64,000 nucleotides of DNA from JAGWBF01 sp963663025. GTDB taxonomy: Bacteria > Chloroflexota > Dehalococcoidia > Lucifugimonadales > JAGWBF01. Every line of letters begins with the position of its first letter. Within the stretch, counting starts at the first letter, position 1. Below are positions 51,778 through 60,696 of this stretch, one piece after another. Under the pieces are notes generated by a model. The model saw only the letters and a program-made list of their open reading frames with translations. It was not told the origin of the DNA and ran no database searches. The stretch covers positions 310,001-374,000 of the forward strand of contig OY760073.1 in the NCBI GenBank assembly GCA_963663025.1. Reading direction: 5' to 3'. Both the position numbers and the translations under genes were made by a program.

Positions 51778-52335
51778 TTAGATGGGCAGGGGTTCCTCGA
51801 TCAGTTCCTCCGGCAGCTCAACCCCGAACGCATTCACGTTGAATGCGAGCATGGCGTAGCAACCCAGCAGGGTGGTAAGCTCGGCGACGCCGAGCGCGCC
51901 AAACTGAGACAGCACCGCATCGAAGGCCTCTTGACTGACACGACGTGTACGGAAGAACTCCTGCCCGTAGTTCACTACCGCCGCCTCGTCCGCCGCCGGG
52001 TTGGGAAGCCTCTTTCTGTCCCGGAGGGAGTCGACGATTTCGTCACGCAGTCCCGCTTGCCGCCCCAGCGGGGCGTGGGCGTTCCAGATGTATTGGCAAT
52101 CGTTCTCACGGGCTGCCAGCAGCATCGCCAACTCCCTGATGCGGGGTTCCAGCGAGGTATCGGACCGCAAGTAGAGCGCCAGGCCGAGGGCGCGTTGGGC
52201 TGTCTCGGGGGCGTTTATCATTACGGAACCTGGGCCGCCGGTTGGTACTTCGCCCCGCTCCCGAACGATTACGTCAAAAGCGGCGCGTTGGTTCTCTGGA
52301 ACTGTTTCTCTGGTTACAGGCGGAGTTCGGGCCAT
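51778..52335 (-). CDS. Carboxymuconolactone decarboxylase family protein
   Basis: This 185-residue helical protein of the AhpD/CMD fold has the core segment RELAMLLAARENDCQYIWNAHAPLGRQAGL, which carries the family's E-x2-C-x3-W-x2-H pattern. The CxxC pair of AhpD-type peroxidase partners is absent, so a disulphide-reductase role is unlikely. It probably acts with the alpha/beta hydrolase 111 bp downstream. RBS AAGGAGG lies upstream of ATG 52335 on the minus strand. Confidence 0.85.
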   Translation of the reverse strand: MARTPPVTRETVPENQRAAFDVIVRERGEVPTGGPGSVMINAPETAQRALGLALYLRSDTSLEPRIRELAMLLAARENDCQYIWNAHAPLGRQAGLRDEIVDSLRDRKRLPNPAADEAAVVNYGQEFFRTRRVSQEAFDAVLSQFGALGVAELTTLLGCYAMLAFNVNAFGVELPEELIEEPLPI

Positions 52336-52502
52336 AACGTCCTCCTTAAGTAAGCGATATGCTTCCAGCCGGACCTCAGGTTAACCAGGATTCTTCGGCG
52401 GAGTTTAGTCTGAGCCAAGCTAAAGGGCTCAGACTGAAACTTTGCAAAAACGCGATTGTCCTCATAGGCAGGCCAGAAAGTCTGCTGGGAACATTGGAGT
52501 AC

Positions 52503-52526
52503 GCCAGTTAATACCATTTAACTGGC
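52503..52526. repeat. Perfect 9-bp inverted repeat between genes
   Basis: GCCAGTTAA, a 6-base spacer, then TTAACTGGC. It lies between the hypothetical gene and the decarboxylase-like gene. No T-run follows on either strand, so it may be an operator or an old element end rather than a terminator. Confidence 0.4.
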
Positions 52527-52552
52527 CACATGGCAAGTCCGTCTGCAAGTCA

Positions 52553-53110
52553 TTACAACCTGCGGGGAGATGATAAAAGATGTTCGACGACCTGCAGGAT
52601 AGCTTCCCAAACCTCGTAGGTTGGCTTGAGCTTCCTGTCCACCTGCAATGCCCAACCTTGGAACTCCTCGGCGTGGCTTCTTACTTCCAGGTTGCCGACT
52701 CTCTTGGCTAGCTCCTTCGTTGTATGGTCGTTGGAGAGGATGTAGGTCAGTCCGGTACCCTGATCGTCGCCTTTCCAGGTCACATCGACTACTTTCCCAA
52801 ATAGCGGGAATGTTTTTCTTCTCAAGGTGCTGATCTTGACCTGTTCGCTGTCCGACACATGGTTATCATCAGGTATGCCGAATACGATCCACCACCTCGG
52901 TGGGTTGTGTCTCGATCCGTCTTGCTTCAGCACGTTTATCCACTTGATCGGTCCCTCCGATATATCAATAATCCCCAGGGACCGCTGGTACCACGAATCC
53001 TGCACCTTTTCTTCGTTGCGCCCGCGTTCAGACATCTCTGCCCGTATGCCCAGTGTGTTCAGAGCCGAGGTTAGCTCATCTCTCGTTTTGTCGCGGAATG
53101 CTTCTTTCAT
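52553..53110 (-). CDS. Hypothetical protein
   Basis: I start this at ATG 53110, which has GAGGGG 10 bases upstream; ATG 53152 lacks a ribosome site. The 185-residue product has no recognised family. It contains a beta-rich middle (WWIVFGIPDD, TFPLFGKVVDVTWKGDDQGTG) and a helical C-terminus (YEVWEAILQVVEHLLSS). Its last 14 residues are duplicated at 50726-50785. It may be a recently acquired gene, since codon use looks more mixed than in neighbours by eye. Confidence 0.55.
   Translation of the reverse strand: MKEAFRDKTRDELTSALNTLGIRAEMSERGRNEEKVQDSWYQRSLGIIDISEGPIKWINVLKQDGSRHNPPRWWIVFGIPDDNHVSDSEQVKISTLRRKTFPLFGKVVDVTWKGDDQGTGLTYILSNDHTTKELAKRVGNLEVRSHAEEFQGWALQVDRKLKPTYEVWEAILQVVEHLLSSPRRL
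52554..52596. repeat. 43-bp direct repeat, copy 2
   Basis: It matches 50727-50769 at 41 of 43 positions. Here it is the 3' end of the intact hypothetical gene. Confidence 0.8.
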
Positions 53111-53217
53111 TACACTGCCCCTCAGGCTCGACTCTGGGAATGTTTGCTCCATGAATCACAAATACAGCCTTGATTACTATGAGCCGACCGACACCGGCGT
53201 TCGGCAAAGACCTGCAA

Positions 53218-55125
53218 CTATGAAGATCGCCTCCTGCGTCTGGTTGGGGTGTCGGCGATAAAGCCGGACAGGTTCAGGGCGGTGTGGATCAGTCCGATGT
53301 GGGAGTACGCCTGGGGAAAGTTCCCAAGCTGCCTCCCGGACATCGGGTCGTACATTTCAGCAAAGAGACCCAGGTGGTTGGCCTGCCTTCGAATCACCTC
53401 GTTGAAGTAGTCGAAGCCCCGGTCGGTCTGACCAGTGTAGATCAAGTTCCCGATCAGCCAGAAGCTGAGAAGGGTAAACGCCCCCTCACGCTGGCCCCGG
53501 AGACCATCGTCGGTCTCATCAGGTAGGTACCGCCACACGAGTGAGCCGTCGGTCAGCTCTCGCTCTATGGCATCTACGTTGTAGCGCACCCGTGGGTCAT
53601 CGCGTGCAATCAGGCCAAGAAAGGGAATAGCTAGGTTGCACGCATCGAGGGTGTCGTGTTCGTATCTCTGCCGAAAGGCCCGCTTCGAGTCACACCAGCC
53701 CTCATCCAGGATCTGCGCCTTGATCACATCTGCCGTCTTTTGCCAACGCCCGGCCAGGGAGCGATGTTCCATGGCGTCGGCCACCGAAGAGGCCTTTTCC
53801 AGGGCGGCCCAGCACATCACCTTGGAATAGACGAAGTGCTGCTGCTCCCCCCGCACTTCCCAAACACCCCGGTCCTTGAGGTGCCAGTTGGCTACCACAG
53901 TCTCGGCCAGGCTATACACCAGGTTCCAGCTTGCTGCCGATATCTCTCCGTGCAGCAGGAACAGGGAGTGGATGGAGAGAATAACCCCTCCGAACACATC
54001 CAGTTGAAGGTGGCGGGCCGCAGCGTTGCCGATGCGCACAGGGCGGGAGTTTTCGTAGCCCTTCAGATGGTCAAGCCTACGTTCCCGCAGTGGAGAGTTG
54101 GAACTGACGCCGTAGAGGATGCGGGTCTTTTGATGGGTTAGATTGCACTGCTCTAGGAGCCATCGCATGTACCTGTCAGCCCCGTACACATCCCCCAATC
54201 GGTAGAGAATGTCCACGGTAAAGCTGGAGTCCCTCAGCCACGAGTAGCGGTAGTCCCAGTTTCGGGTGCCGCCGATAGTTTCCGGCAGGCTGGTGGTCGG
54301 AGCGGCCACTATAGCCCCCGTGTTCCGGTACATCATCAGGTGCAGGGCCAGGAAGGAGCGGACCACCGCATCCCGCCAGAGACCGACGTAGTTCATCTTG
54401 GCCACCAGCCCTTGCCAGTACAGCCTTGTGCTGTTGAGTTTCTCGGTCGTTTGGAGGACCTCGATGCTGGCCGGACGGCCGTGCCCATATGTAACGACGA
54501 AGGTCTCCTTTTGTCCCGCGGAAAGGGTGAAGTTGAAGCTGACCCCCCGTTCATCCATGGGCAGCGGAAGGCTGGCAAGAAGGTTAACAACCTGACGCCC
54601 GCCCGACGCCCGCACAGCTGTTGCACCACGGCGTCCGCGCACGGGCTCGAATTGGGGGAGGGCCCTGGCGTAGTCGTGCCTGGGTTGGAATTCGCATGTC
54701 ATCCCCACCTCCCCAGAGGTGCAGGCAACTATGCGGTGAATCTCATGAAGGGCTTTCGGTGGAGTTTCCGTGTTGTCGTCGTCATCATCGGCGGCGGGCA
54801 TGAAGTCGGTTACGGAGACCTCTCCCGTCGCTGTCTTGAAGGTGGTCTTCAGGATGTTGGAGTCGGTGACGTACTCTTGGGTAGATTGAAATTCAGGGTT
54901 CGCCGGACCGATGCGGAAGCGCCCGCCAACCTCATGATCAAGGATGGCGGCGAAGATGCTTGGAGAGTCGAACCTGGGGAAGCAGCACCAATCAATGGAA
55001 CCATCGGTACCGACGAGGGCCGCGGAGGACATGTCGCCTATTAGTCCGTAATGGTACAAAGCTGGCCTGGACGGAGGTGCTGCCTGACGAGTCGGAGTGT
55101 AGCATCGGGGTTCAGCTTCCTGCAA
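53218..55125 (-). CDS. Glycoside hydrolase family 15 protein (glucoamylase/trehalase-like)
   Basis: The N-terminal signature YHYGLIGDMSSAALVGTDGSIDWCCFPRFDSPSIFA and the barrel signature NWDYRYSWLRDSSFTVD are typical. The end region FAEMYDPMSGRQLGNFPQAYSHIGLI carries the catalytic-base glutamate, and a second acid lies in VWEVRGEQQHFVYSKVM. Such enzymes release glucose from alpha-glucans or split trehalose. No signal peptide is seen, so it is likely cytoplasmic. The start TTG 55125 has no clear ribosome site; the core begins about residue 24, so a later start is possible. It is the last gene of the signalling operon, 49 bp after the binding protein. Confidence 0.9.
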   Translation of the reverse strand: MQEAEPRCYTPTRQAAPPSRPALYHYGLIGDMSSAALVGTDGSIDWCCFPRFDSPSIFAAILDHEVGGRFRIGPANPEFQSTQEYVTDSNILKTTFKTATGEVSVTDFMPAADDDDDNTETPPKALHEIHRIVACTSGEVGMTCEFQPRHDYARALPQFEPVRGRRGATAVRASGGRQVVNLLASLPLPMDERGVSFNFTLSAGQKETFVVTYGHGRPASIEVLQTTEKLNSTRLYWQGLVAKMNYVGLWRDAVVRSFLALHLMMYRNTGAIVAAPTTSLPETIGGTRNWDYRYSWLRDSSFTVDILYRLGDVYGADRYMRWLLEQCNLTHQKTRILYGVSSNSPLRERRLDHLKGYENSRPVRIGNAAARHLQLDVFGGVILSIHSLFLLHGEISAASWNLVYSLAETVVANWHLKDRGVWEVRGEQQHFVYSKVMCWAALEKASSVADAMEHRSLAGRWQKTADVIKAQILDEGWCDSKRAFRQRYEHDTLDACNLAIPFLGLIARDDPRVRYNVDAIERELTDGSLVWRYLPDETDDGLRGQREGAFTLLSFWLIGNLIYTGQTDRGFDYFNEVIRRQANHLGLFAEMYDPMSGRQLGNFPQAYSHIGLIHTALNLSGFIADTPTRRRRRSS

Positions 55126-55174
55126 CGGGAATGCAAGCAGGATTTCGCCAGTTATACGCTCCCCTATGCTTGGC

Positions 55175-57001
55175 CTATGCGTCGGTCCTGTAGAGGTAGC
55201 GGATATCCCAGATGCCGTAGATGGTGGGGACCGTGTTACCGAAGACGTTCCGTACTGCGCTTATGCGTTCCGACAGGGTCAGGTAGATCAACGGGACCTT
55301 CTCAGCAACGATCGCCTGGGCCTCGTGGTAGAGATCCACCCGCTTTTCGTGGTCGAGTTCCTGGCTTGCTGTGACATAAATCTCGTCGATCTGGGCTTCC
55401 CACTCCGTAACGGGCTGCGCCTGGTTGGGGTGCCACATGTGCAGGTTCTCGCTGCTGTGCCACATGGTTATGCCATAGTGAGGCTCAGAGGAGCCGGTGA
55501 ATCCGATGATGATGGCGTCCCAGTCGTATGAGCTGACCAGCTGGGTCACAAGCTGATCGAACCCGATGGCTTGGTAGTCGGCGCCGATGCCTATGTCTTG
55601 AAGACCTTGGTGGATAACGTCTCCGACAGCCTCCCTGACGCTATTGCCCTCGTTGGTGACCATTGAGAACCTGATCTCGTTGCCCTCGGCGTCTTCCCGC
55701 ACTCCGTCGCCGTTGGAATCATCCCAGCCCAAGTCGTCGAGAATCTGATTCGCCTTGTCCAGGTCGTACTCGTACTCGCGAACATCGGGGTTGTGGAAGT
55801 CCCCCGCCGCGGGACTGACCGACGACCATTGGGGGTACCCCAGGCCGTGCTGCACCTCACCTATGATGGCCGCTTTGTCGATGCTATGGGCAACGGCTTG
55901 GCGGAACTCCACATTCTGGAACCATCCCAGCTTGGTTGGGTCCACGAGGGGGTCACCAGAATCGGGGTCGGTGCCGGGGTTCATGTTGAATACCAGGAAA
56001 GTCGTCCCGAAGGCGGGACCTCGCTTGGAGATGGTAAAGTTCCCCTCTTTTTGCAGGGGCTCCAGCTCTGCTAACTCTCTCCCCGGCACTCCGTGGACAT
56101 CGGATTCTCCCGCCTTGAAGCTGGCAAGCTCATCCTCCAGCTCGGGGACGATGACATGGACGATCTCGTCCAGATAAGGCAGGGAGTTGCCAGCATCATC
56201 CTTGAGCCAGTAGCTTGGGTTTCGGTGCATGACCAGCCGTTCGCCGGGAACATATTCGCCGATGGTGAATGGTCCTGTCCCTATGATCTCCGACGGGTCC
56301 GTTTCGATATCCCATACCTCTGTGAAGGTACCGTTGTCCACGTACTGCTCAAGGATGTGCCTTGGGTATATAGACGTCCCCATGGAGCGGAGGAAGGGAG
56401 CGAAGGGGACCGGGAGCACACACTGGACGGTGTAATCGTCCAGGGCGGTTACGCTCATCGGCGCCTCCACCCATGTCCCGCTAGCCTCATCCCGATGCCG
56501 GAAATTGAATGAGGGCCGGCTGCTTGCCGGAATATCGTCGTTGTAGATGATTCGATTGAATGTGAAGTCCACGTCGTGGGCAGTGAAGGGTTCTCCGTCG
56601 TGCCATCGCACATCCTGTCGCAGGTGGAAGGTCCAAGTCAGGCCATCCTCTGAAGACTCCCAGGACTCGGCCAGGGAAGGCTCTACCTCGTTGGTCAGCC
56701 ACGAGGTCTCGGTCAGTCCCTCAAAGAGATACCCCAGTACATCCGAGGATGCAGCATCGGTGGAGATGGCTAGGTTGAATGTCAGCGGTTCGGAGATAGT
56801 CGCAGTAGTGAGAGTTCCGCCCTGCTTTCCGATGGTGTACTCAAACTCTTCGGCATTCTTCTTTAGCTGTTCTACTACGCTGTCCTCGGGCGGGGCGTCT
56901 CCTTCCAGGCAGGCAGCAGCGGTTAGAAGGCAGGTGGTGAGCAAAAAGATGAGCGCCCACTTTGTCCAGTGACGGGCGCTCGTTACGGCGGAGCTGATCA
57001 T
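55175..57001 (-). CDS. ABC transporter substrate-binding lipoprotein, family 5 (peptide/nickel type)
   Basis: The lipoprotein signal ends at LLTAAAC, so it is lipid-anchored outside the membrane. The mature part has the SBP_bac_5 hallmarks: EPSLAESWESSEDGLTWTFHLRQDVRWHDGEPFTAHDV, the central NVEFRQAVAHSIDKAAI, and the end segment around AQAIVAEKVPLIYLTLSERI. It binds oligopeptides or similar ligands. ATG 57001 follows the kinase gene by 4 bp. No permease or ATPase genes of the family lie beside it. Location in a partner-switching operon suggests ligand sensing, which is only an inference. Confidence 0.9.
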   Translation of the reverse strand: MISSAVTSARHWTKWALIFLLTTCLLTAAACLEGDAPPEDSVVEQLKKNAEEFEYTIGKQGGTLTTATISEPLTFNLAISTDAASSDVLGYLFEGLTETSWLTNEVEPSLAESWESSEDGLTWTFHLRQDVRWHDGEPFTAHDVDFTFNRIIYNDDIPASSRPSFNFRHRDEASGTWVEAPMSVTALDDYTVQCVLPVPFAPFLRSMGTSIYPRHILEQYVDNGTFTEVWDIETDPSEIIGTGPFTIGEYVPGERLVMHRNPSYWLKDDAGNSLPYLDEIVHVIVPELEDELASFKAGESDVHGVPGRELAELEPLQKEGNFTISKRGPAFGTTFLVFNMNPGTDPDSGDPLVDPTKLGWFQNVEFRQAVAHSIDKAAIIGEVQHGLGYPQWSSVSPAAGDFHNPDVREYEYDLDKANQILDDLGWDDSNGDGVREDAEGNEIRFSMVTNEGNSVREAVGDVIHQGLQDIGIGADYQAIGFDQLVTQLVSSYDWDAIIIGFTGSSEPHYGITMWHSSENLHMWHPNQAQPVTEWEAQIDEIYVTASQELDHEKRVDLYHEAQAIVAEKVPLIYLTLSERISAVRNVFGNTVPTIYGIWDIRYLYRTDA

Positions 57002-57005
57002 AGGT

Positions 57006-57422
57006 TCACTCGTCTCGTTTAGCGATGAAGGTAAGGTGGTTTTTGTTGTTTTCTCTGCGGTAAGAGGCATGGTCCATCATGGTGAGGGAGAGGTAGATTC
57101 CCAAGCCCCCGATGGGGCGGTCATCTATGGGCGCCTGGGTATCGGGGTGGGGGCCTTGGGTGAGAGGGTCAAAGGGTTTGCCCCCATCGATGAATTCCAG
57201 GGTCAGGGCATCAGGTTCGGAGAAGATGTTGAGGTCTATAAGATGGGTGCCTGAGTCGAAGCCGTAGTCCATGATGTTGAGGATGACCTCTTCCACAACC
57301 AGGTGTACGCGGAAGGAGAGGTCTTGGGGCCAGTCCTGCTCATCTGCGAACTCCTGGAGAGCATCGACGATGCGCGGGAGTTCATCCCGGTTGTTTTGTA
57401 CCTTGAGGAGGAGGGAGGTCAA
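57006..57422 (-). CDS. RsbW-like anti-sigma factor kinase (HATPase)
   Basis: This 138-residue GHKL ATPase has the N box VVEEVILNIMDYG, the G1-like FIDGGKPFDPL and GGLGIYLSLTMMDHASY with a family-typical tail. Such proteins bind a sigma factor or other partner and phosphorylate the STAS antagonist. It overlaps the end of the PP2C gene by 4 bp. No sigma factor gene is in the window. Cytoplasmic. Confidence 0.85.
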   Translation of the reverse strand: MTSLLLKVQNNRDELPRIVDALQEFADEQDWPQDLSFRVHLVVEEVILNIMDYGFDSGTHLIDLNIFSEPDALTLEFIDGGKPFDPLTQGPHPDTQAPIDDRPIGGLGIYLSLTMMDHASYRRENNKNHLTFIAKRDE

Positions 57423-58591
57423 GATGAGAAGTTGCCTCTGGAAAGGGTAAGGCAGGTGATATCGTCGGACTGGGGAGCTTCAGCGACGAATGTGCGGACG
57501 TTGTGGAAGACCGCTTCGTTGGCATCATGGGAGGTTTTGGGTGGGCTGTCGGTGAAGATGTTTAAGAGCCTGTCGTTGCCGAACTCTTCATAGTCGGCGT
57601 TCATAGCTTCGGTGACCCCATCGGTGTAGAGGATGAAGGTATCTCCCTGGGAGAGGGTGATTTCATCCTGAGAGTAGGGAAGGTCGGGCATAAGGCCCAG
57701 TGCTATGCCCCCGGAGGTAGGAAGAAGCTCGGAGGAGCCGTTGGCATGGACGATGAGGGGGGCGTTGTGGCCTCCGTTGGCGTAGGAAAGGTGGCCGGAT
57801 TCAGGGTTGTATTCTGCATAGAGGATGGTGACGAACATAGCGCTCTCATTGTCCTGGCTGAGGAGGTTGTTGACCTCCTGGAGAACATCGGCAGGGTTGG
57901 AGGAGCCGATGGCTGCACCTTTGAGAAGGGTGCGTGCGGACATCATAAAGAGGGCGGCTGGGACCCCTTTGCCGGACACATCGGCGATAGCAAGGCCGAT
58001 GCGCCCGTTTTCCAGGCGGATGACATCAAAGAAATCTCCTCCGACGCTTCGGGCAGGTTCCATGTTGCCGAAGACCTGGAAGGTGGGGGAGGAGGGAAAC
58101 TGGGTGGGGAGGATGGACTGCTGCATGTTGCTGGCCACATCCAGCTCATTCTGGATAGCAACGAGCTTATCTCTGGAAGCCAGAGCATCGCGCCACTCTT
58201 CTATGTGGCTTAATGTCCTGGAGATGGTGACCTCCAGGTCTTCGAAATCTATAGGTTTGGTGACAAAGTCGAAAGCACCTCGGTTCATAGCGGTGCGGAT
58301 GTTTTTCATATCTCCGTAGGCGGAGATGATGACAGCTCTAAGGTCTGGGTCTACGTTGGGAATCTGTTCGAGGAGGGTGAGGCCATCCATCTGGGGCATG
58401 TTGATGTCGGAGAGCACCATGTCGATTTCCGAATCTTCGCGGAGCTTGGCAAGAGCTTCGAGGCCGTTCTGAGCGAAGGTGAAGTTGTACTTGCCTGCTC
58501 TGATGTGGCGACGCATACGCTGGAGCACAAGGGGTTCCACATCAGGTTCATCATCTACGACGAGGATTTTGTAGGGTTTGGGAGATTCCAT
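57419..58591 (-). CDS. Response regulator with PP2C/SpoIIE phosphatase domain (RsbU-like)
   Basis: The receiver domain (residues about 7-125) has VVDDEPDVE, the phospho-acceptor Asp in LSDINMPQMDG, and the conserved Lys in FVTKPID. A short coiled linker follows, and the SpoIIE-type phosphatase (about 165-390) has metal-binding Asp in VGGDFFDVI and DVSGKGVPAALFM and the late FILYTDGVTEAMN. It would dephosphorylate the STAS protein on signal. No kinase partner is adjacent. It is the second gene of the operon, 19 bp after the STAS gene. Confidence 0.93.
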   Translation of the reverse strand: MESPKPYKILVVDDEPDVEPLVLQRMRRHIRAGKYNFTFAQNGLEALAKLREDSEIDMVLSDINMPQMDGLTLLEQIPNVDPDLRAVIISAYGDMKNIRTAMNRGAFDFVTKPIDFEDLEVTISRTLSHIEEWRDALASRDKLVAIQNELDVASNMQQSILPTQFPSSPTFQVFGNMEPARSVGGDFFDVIRLENGRIGLAIADVSGKGVPAALFMMSARTLLKGAAIGSSNPADVLQEVNNLLSQDNESAMFVTILYAEYNPESGHLSYANGGHNAPLIVHANGSSELLPTSGGIALGLMPDLPYSQDEITLSQGDTFILYTDGVTEAMNADYEEFGNDRLLNIFTDSPPKTSHDANEAVFHNVRTFVAEAPQSDDITCLTLSRGNFSS

Positions 58592-58610
58592 GGTAGAAGG
58601 AGGGACTTAC

Positions 58611-59007
58611 CTAGCTGCCAAGGGAAGCAAGGGCATCAGCTTGGGCAGGATGGACAGGGATGATCTTATCGAAGCCGCTGATCTGGAACACCTCGCTGAT
58701 GGAAGGGGAGAGGGAGCAGACACCGAACTTGCCGGACTTGCCCTGAAGCTGGCGTGCTATGAGAAGGATGACCCTTAGGCCTGCGCTGCTGATGTAAGAA
58801 AGGTCTTCCATATCAAGGAGGAGGGCGGTGGCGTTGGTGCTGAGGATGGATTCGAGGGCATCCTGGAACCTCTCTGGCATTGCTGCCATCAACCCGGCCG
58901 GAGGTTCTGGCAACAAGGACTGACCCCTTGTTTTCACCTTCGACCTTGAGATTCTTGGTATCAACAGCAACCCAAGCTCCATTGCCCTGCTGGCCGGAAG
59001 TTTCCAT
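58611..59007 (-). pseudogene. STAS anti-anti-sigma factor, interrupted by a +1 frameshift
   Basis: ATG 59007 follows GGGGGAC. The first frame gives a normal STAS start (LKVEGENKGSVLVARTSGRVDGSNARE). The rest lies in another frame: RFQDALESIL, LLLDMEDLSYISSAGLRVILL with the phosphorylatable Ser in YISSAG, and the C-terminal helix. The two halves join at about 58869-58870, where one extra G (C on the plus strand) breaks the reading. Without it the protein would be about 131 residues, the usual RsbV-like size. It may be a true mutation, programmed frameshift or base-calling error. Confidence 0.75.
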
Positions 59008-59072
59008 CGTCCCCCGCTCCTTTACGATGACAATCCAAACACAGCCAGACCTCAAAGGCTGGCCTGCACCAT

Positions 59073-59081
59073 AGTATAGCA
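59073..59081 (-). promoter_or_regulatory. Extended -10 promoter for the STAS-led operon
   Basis: TGCTATACT on the minus strand, about 65 bp before the STAS start. The -35 region is poor, as often with extended -10 promoters. Confidence 0.4.
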
Positions 59082-59195
59082 TATACACAGAAGTACATCA
59101 GCAATAGCGGGCAAATGGGGTCGGTGGGATCGGGCCTGCCAGCGGATGGACTGGCTTAGATGGAAAGCCCAAGACATGATAACATTTAGCGGACG

Positions 59196-60629
59196 ATGAC
59201 CAAGCAGCGCCGAAGGGACGATCGGAAAGTGGCTGGATACGACTACGATATGGCGATCATAGGCTCCGGGCCTGGTGGTCATGGGGCCGCCATCCAGGCT
59301 TCCAAGCTTGGAAAGAAGGTGGTCGTCCTGGAGAAGCAGTCAGACATCGGCGGCGAAACCGTCAATGTAGGCACACCGAGCAAGACCGTTCGGGAAGCAG
59401 CCCTGTACCTGACCGGATACAGGGAGCGTAACATCTACGGCGAGTCCTACGCCATCAAGGACAAGATCACCATGGGGGACCTGATGGTCAGGACCCGCTA
59501 CGTGATGGAGCACCAGGCGGATATGTTGCGCAGCCAGCTTATCCAAGCCCGGGTGGACATGGTAAATGCCGAAGGCTCTTTTATAGGCCCCCATACTCTG
59601 AATCTTGCCTCGGATGGCGGAAGGTCCAACCGCACAATCACCGCCGAGAAGGTGGTCATAGCGGTAGGCACCTTCTCTACGATGCCCCCCGTCGTGTATG
59701 CCGACGGGCGCCTGGTATTTGTGGGCGATCATGTCCTTAACCTGCCCGACCTGCCCCGCACCCTGGCAATAGTCGGCGCTGGCCCCATCGGCTTGGAGTA
59801 TTGCAGCACATTTGCCGAGTTGGGGGTGCGGGTCACCCTGGTGAACATGGCCGCCCGTATCCTGCCCTTCGCCGACGATGAGCTTGTGGACACGCTCATA
59901 TACCACCTCCGGCAGAGGGATGTGAGCTTCAGATTGTCGGAGGAGGTGTTCGACATCGAGTATATGAGGGACAGCCTCGGGGACCGGGTCCGGGTAAAGC
60001 TGGTCAGCGGCAACCAGATTGTCAGCGATGCTGTGATGTACTGCGTTGGCCGGACAGGGTCCACTTCATCACTGAACCTGGAAGCCGCCGGCCTCGAAGC
60101 CGATCCGCGGGGACGCCTCAAGGTGGACGAAAACTATCAGACCAGCGTAAAGGGAATCTATGCTGTGGGCGGAGTAATCGGTTTCCCCAACCTGGTTTCG
60201 ACCTCAGAGATGCAGGGACGCCTCGCCGTATGCCACGCCTTTGGATCTGAAGCCAACAGCTTTCCCGGCCTCTTTCCCTATACCATCAGGACCATTCCTG
60301 AGATCGCCATGGTGGGCAAGACAGAGGCCGAGCTAACGGAGGAAGGGACCCCCTACGAGATCGGCAGGGCAAGGTACAAGGACATCGTGAAGAGCATGAT
60401 ACAGGGGGAAGATGCGGGGCTGCTCAAGCTGATCTTCAATCCCGAGAGCCGGAAGCTGCTAGGTGTGCACATCGTTGGCGAAGCCGCCTCTGAACTGATC
60501 CATATCGGACAGGCGGTTATCGCTCATGAAGGTGTTGTGGACTACTTCCTTGATTCGGTGACCAGCCACCCAACCCTATCCGAAGCTTACGTGGCTGCGG
60601 CCCTCGACGGCATCGGTCGCTTGGGGTGA
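59196..60629 (+). CDS. SthA-like NAD(P)/FAD flavoprotein without redox cysteines
   Basis: The product has 477 residues and the fold of the dihydrolipoamide dehydrogenase/soluble transhydrogenase family. FAD-binding IIGSGPGGHGAA is followed by GGETVNVGTPSK, where lipoamide dehydrogenases have the CxxxxC disulphide. Both cysteines are absent. The NAD-binding part has VGAGPIGLEYCSTFAELG, the C-terminal dimer domain has HIVGEAASELIHIGQ, and HPTLSEAY supplies the usual His-Glu pair. The soluble transhydrogenase SthA is the nearest known relative by its layout, but there one Cys remains. Its electron partner is unknown. It is divergent from the STAS operon. Confidence 0.85.
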   Translation: MTKQRRRDDRKVAGYDYDMAIIGSGPGGHGAAIQASKLGKKVVVLEKQSDIGGETVNVGTPSKTVREAALYLTGYRERNIYGESYAIKDKITMGDLMVRTRYVMEHQADMLRSQLIQARVDMVNAEGSFIGPHTLNLASDGGRSNRTITAEKVVIAVGTFSTMPPVVYADGRLVFVGDHVLNLPDLPRTLAIVGAGPIGLEYCSTFAELGVRVTLVNMAARILPFADDELVDTLIYHLRQRDVSFRLSEEVFDIEYMRDSLGDRVRVKLVSGNQIVSDAVMYCVGRTGSTSSLNLEAAGLEADPRGRLKVDENYQTSVKGIYAVGGVIGFPNLVSTSEMQGRLAVCHAFGSEANSFPGLFPYTIRTIPEIAMVGKTEAELTEEGTPYEIGRARYKDIVKSMIQGEDAGLLKLIFNPESRKLLGVHIVGEAASELIHIGQAVIAHEGVVDYFLDSVTSHPTLSEAYVAAALDGIGRLG

Positions 60630-60696
60630 GGGCCCTGGGATATCGTTAGCGTTAGCCTTTAAGCCACCGCCAGAGGTTCGGGGAAACCTGCGAAGA

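Noticed and set aside
51169..52353. 394-codon plus-strand frame over the hydrolase and decarboxylase-like genes
   Set aside because: It is the complement of two genes with intact catalytic motifs; no motif of its own.
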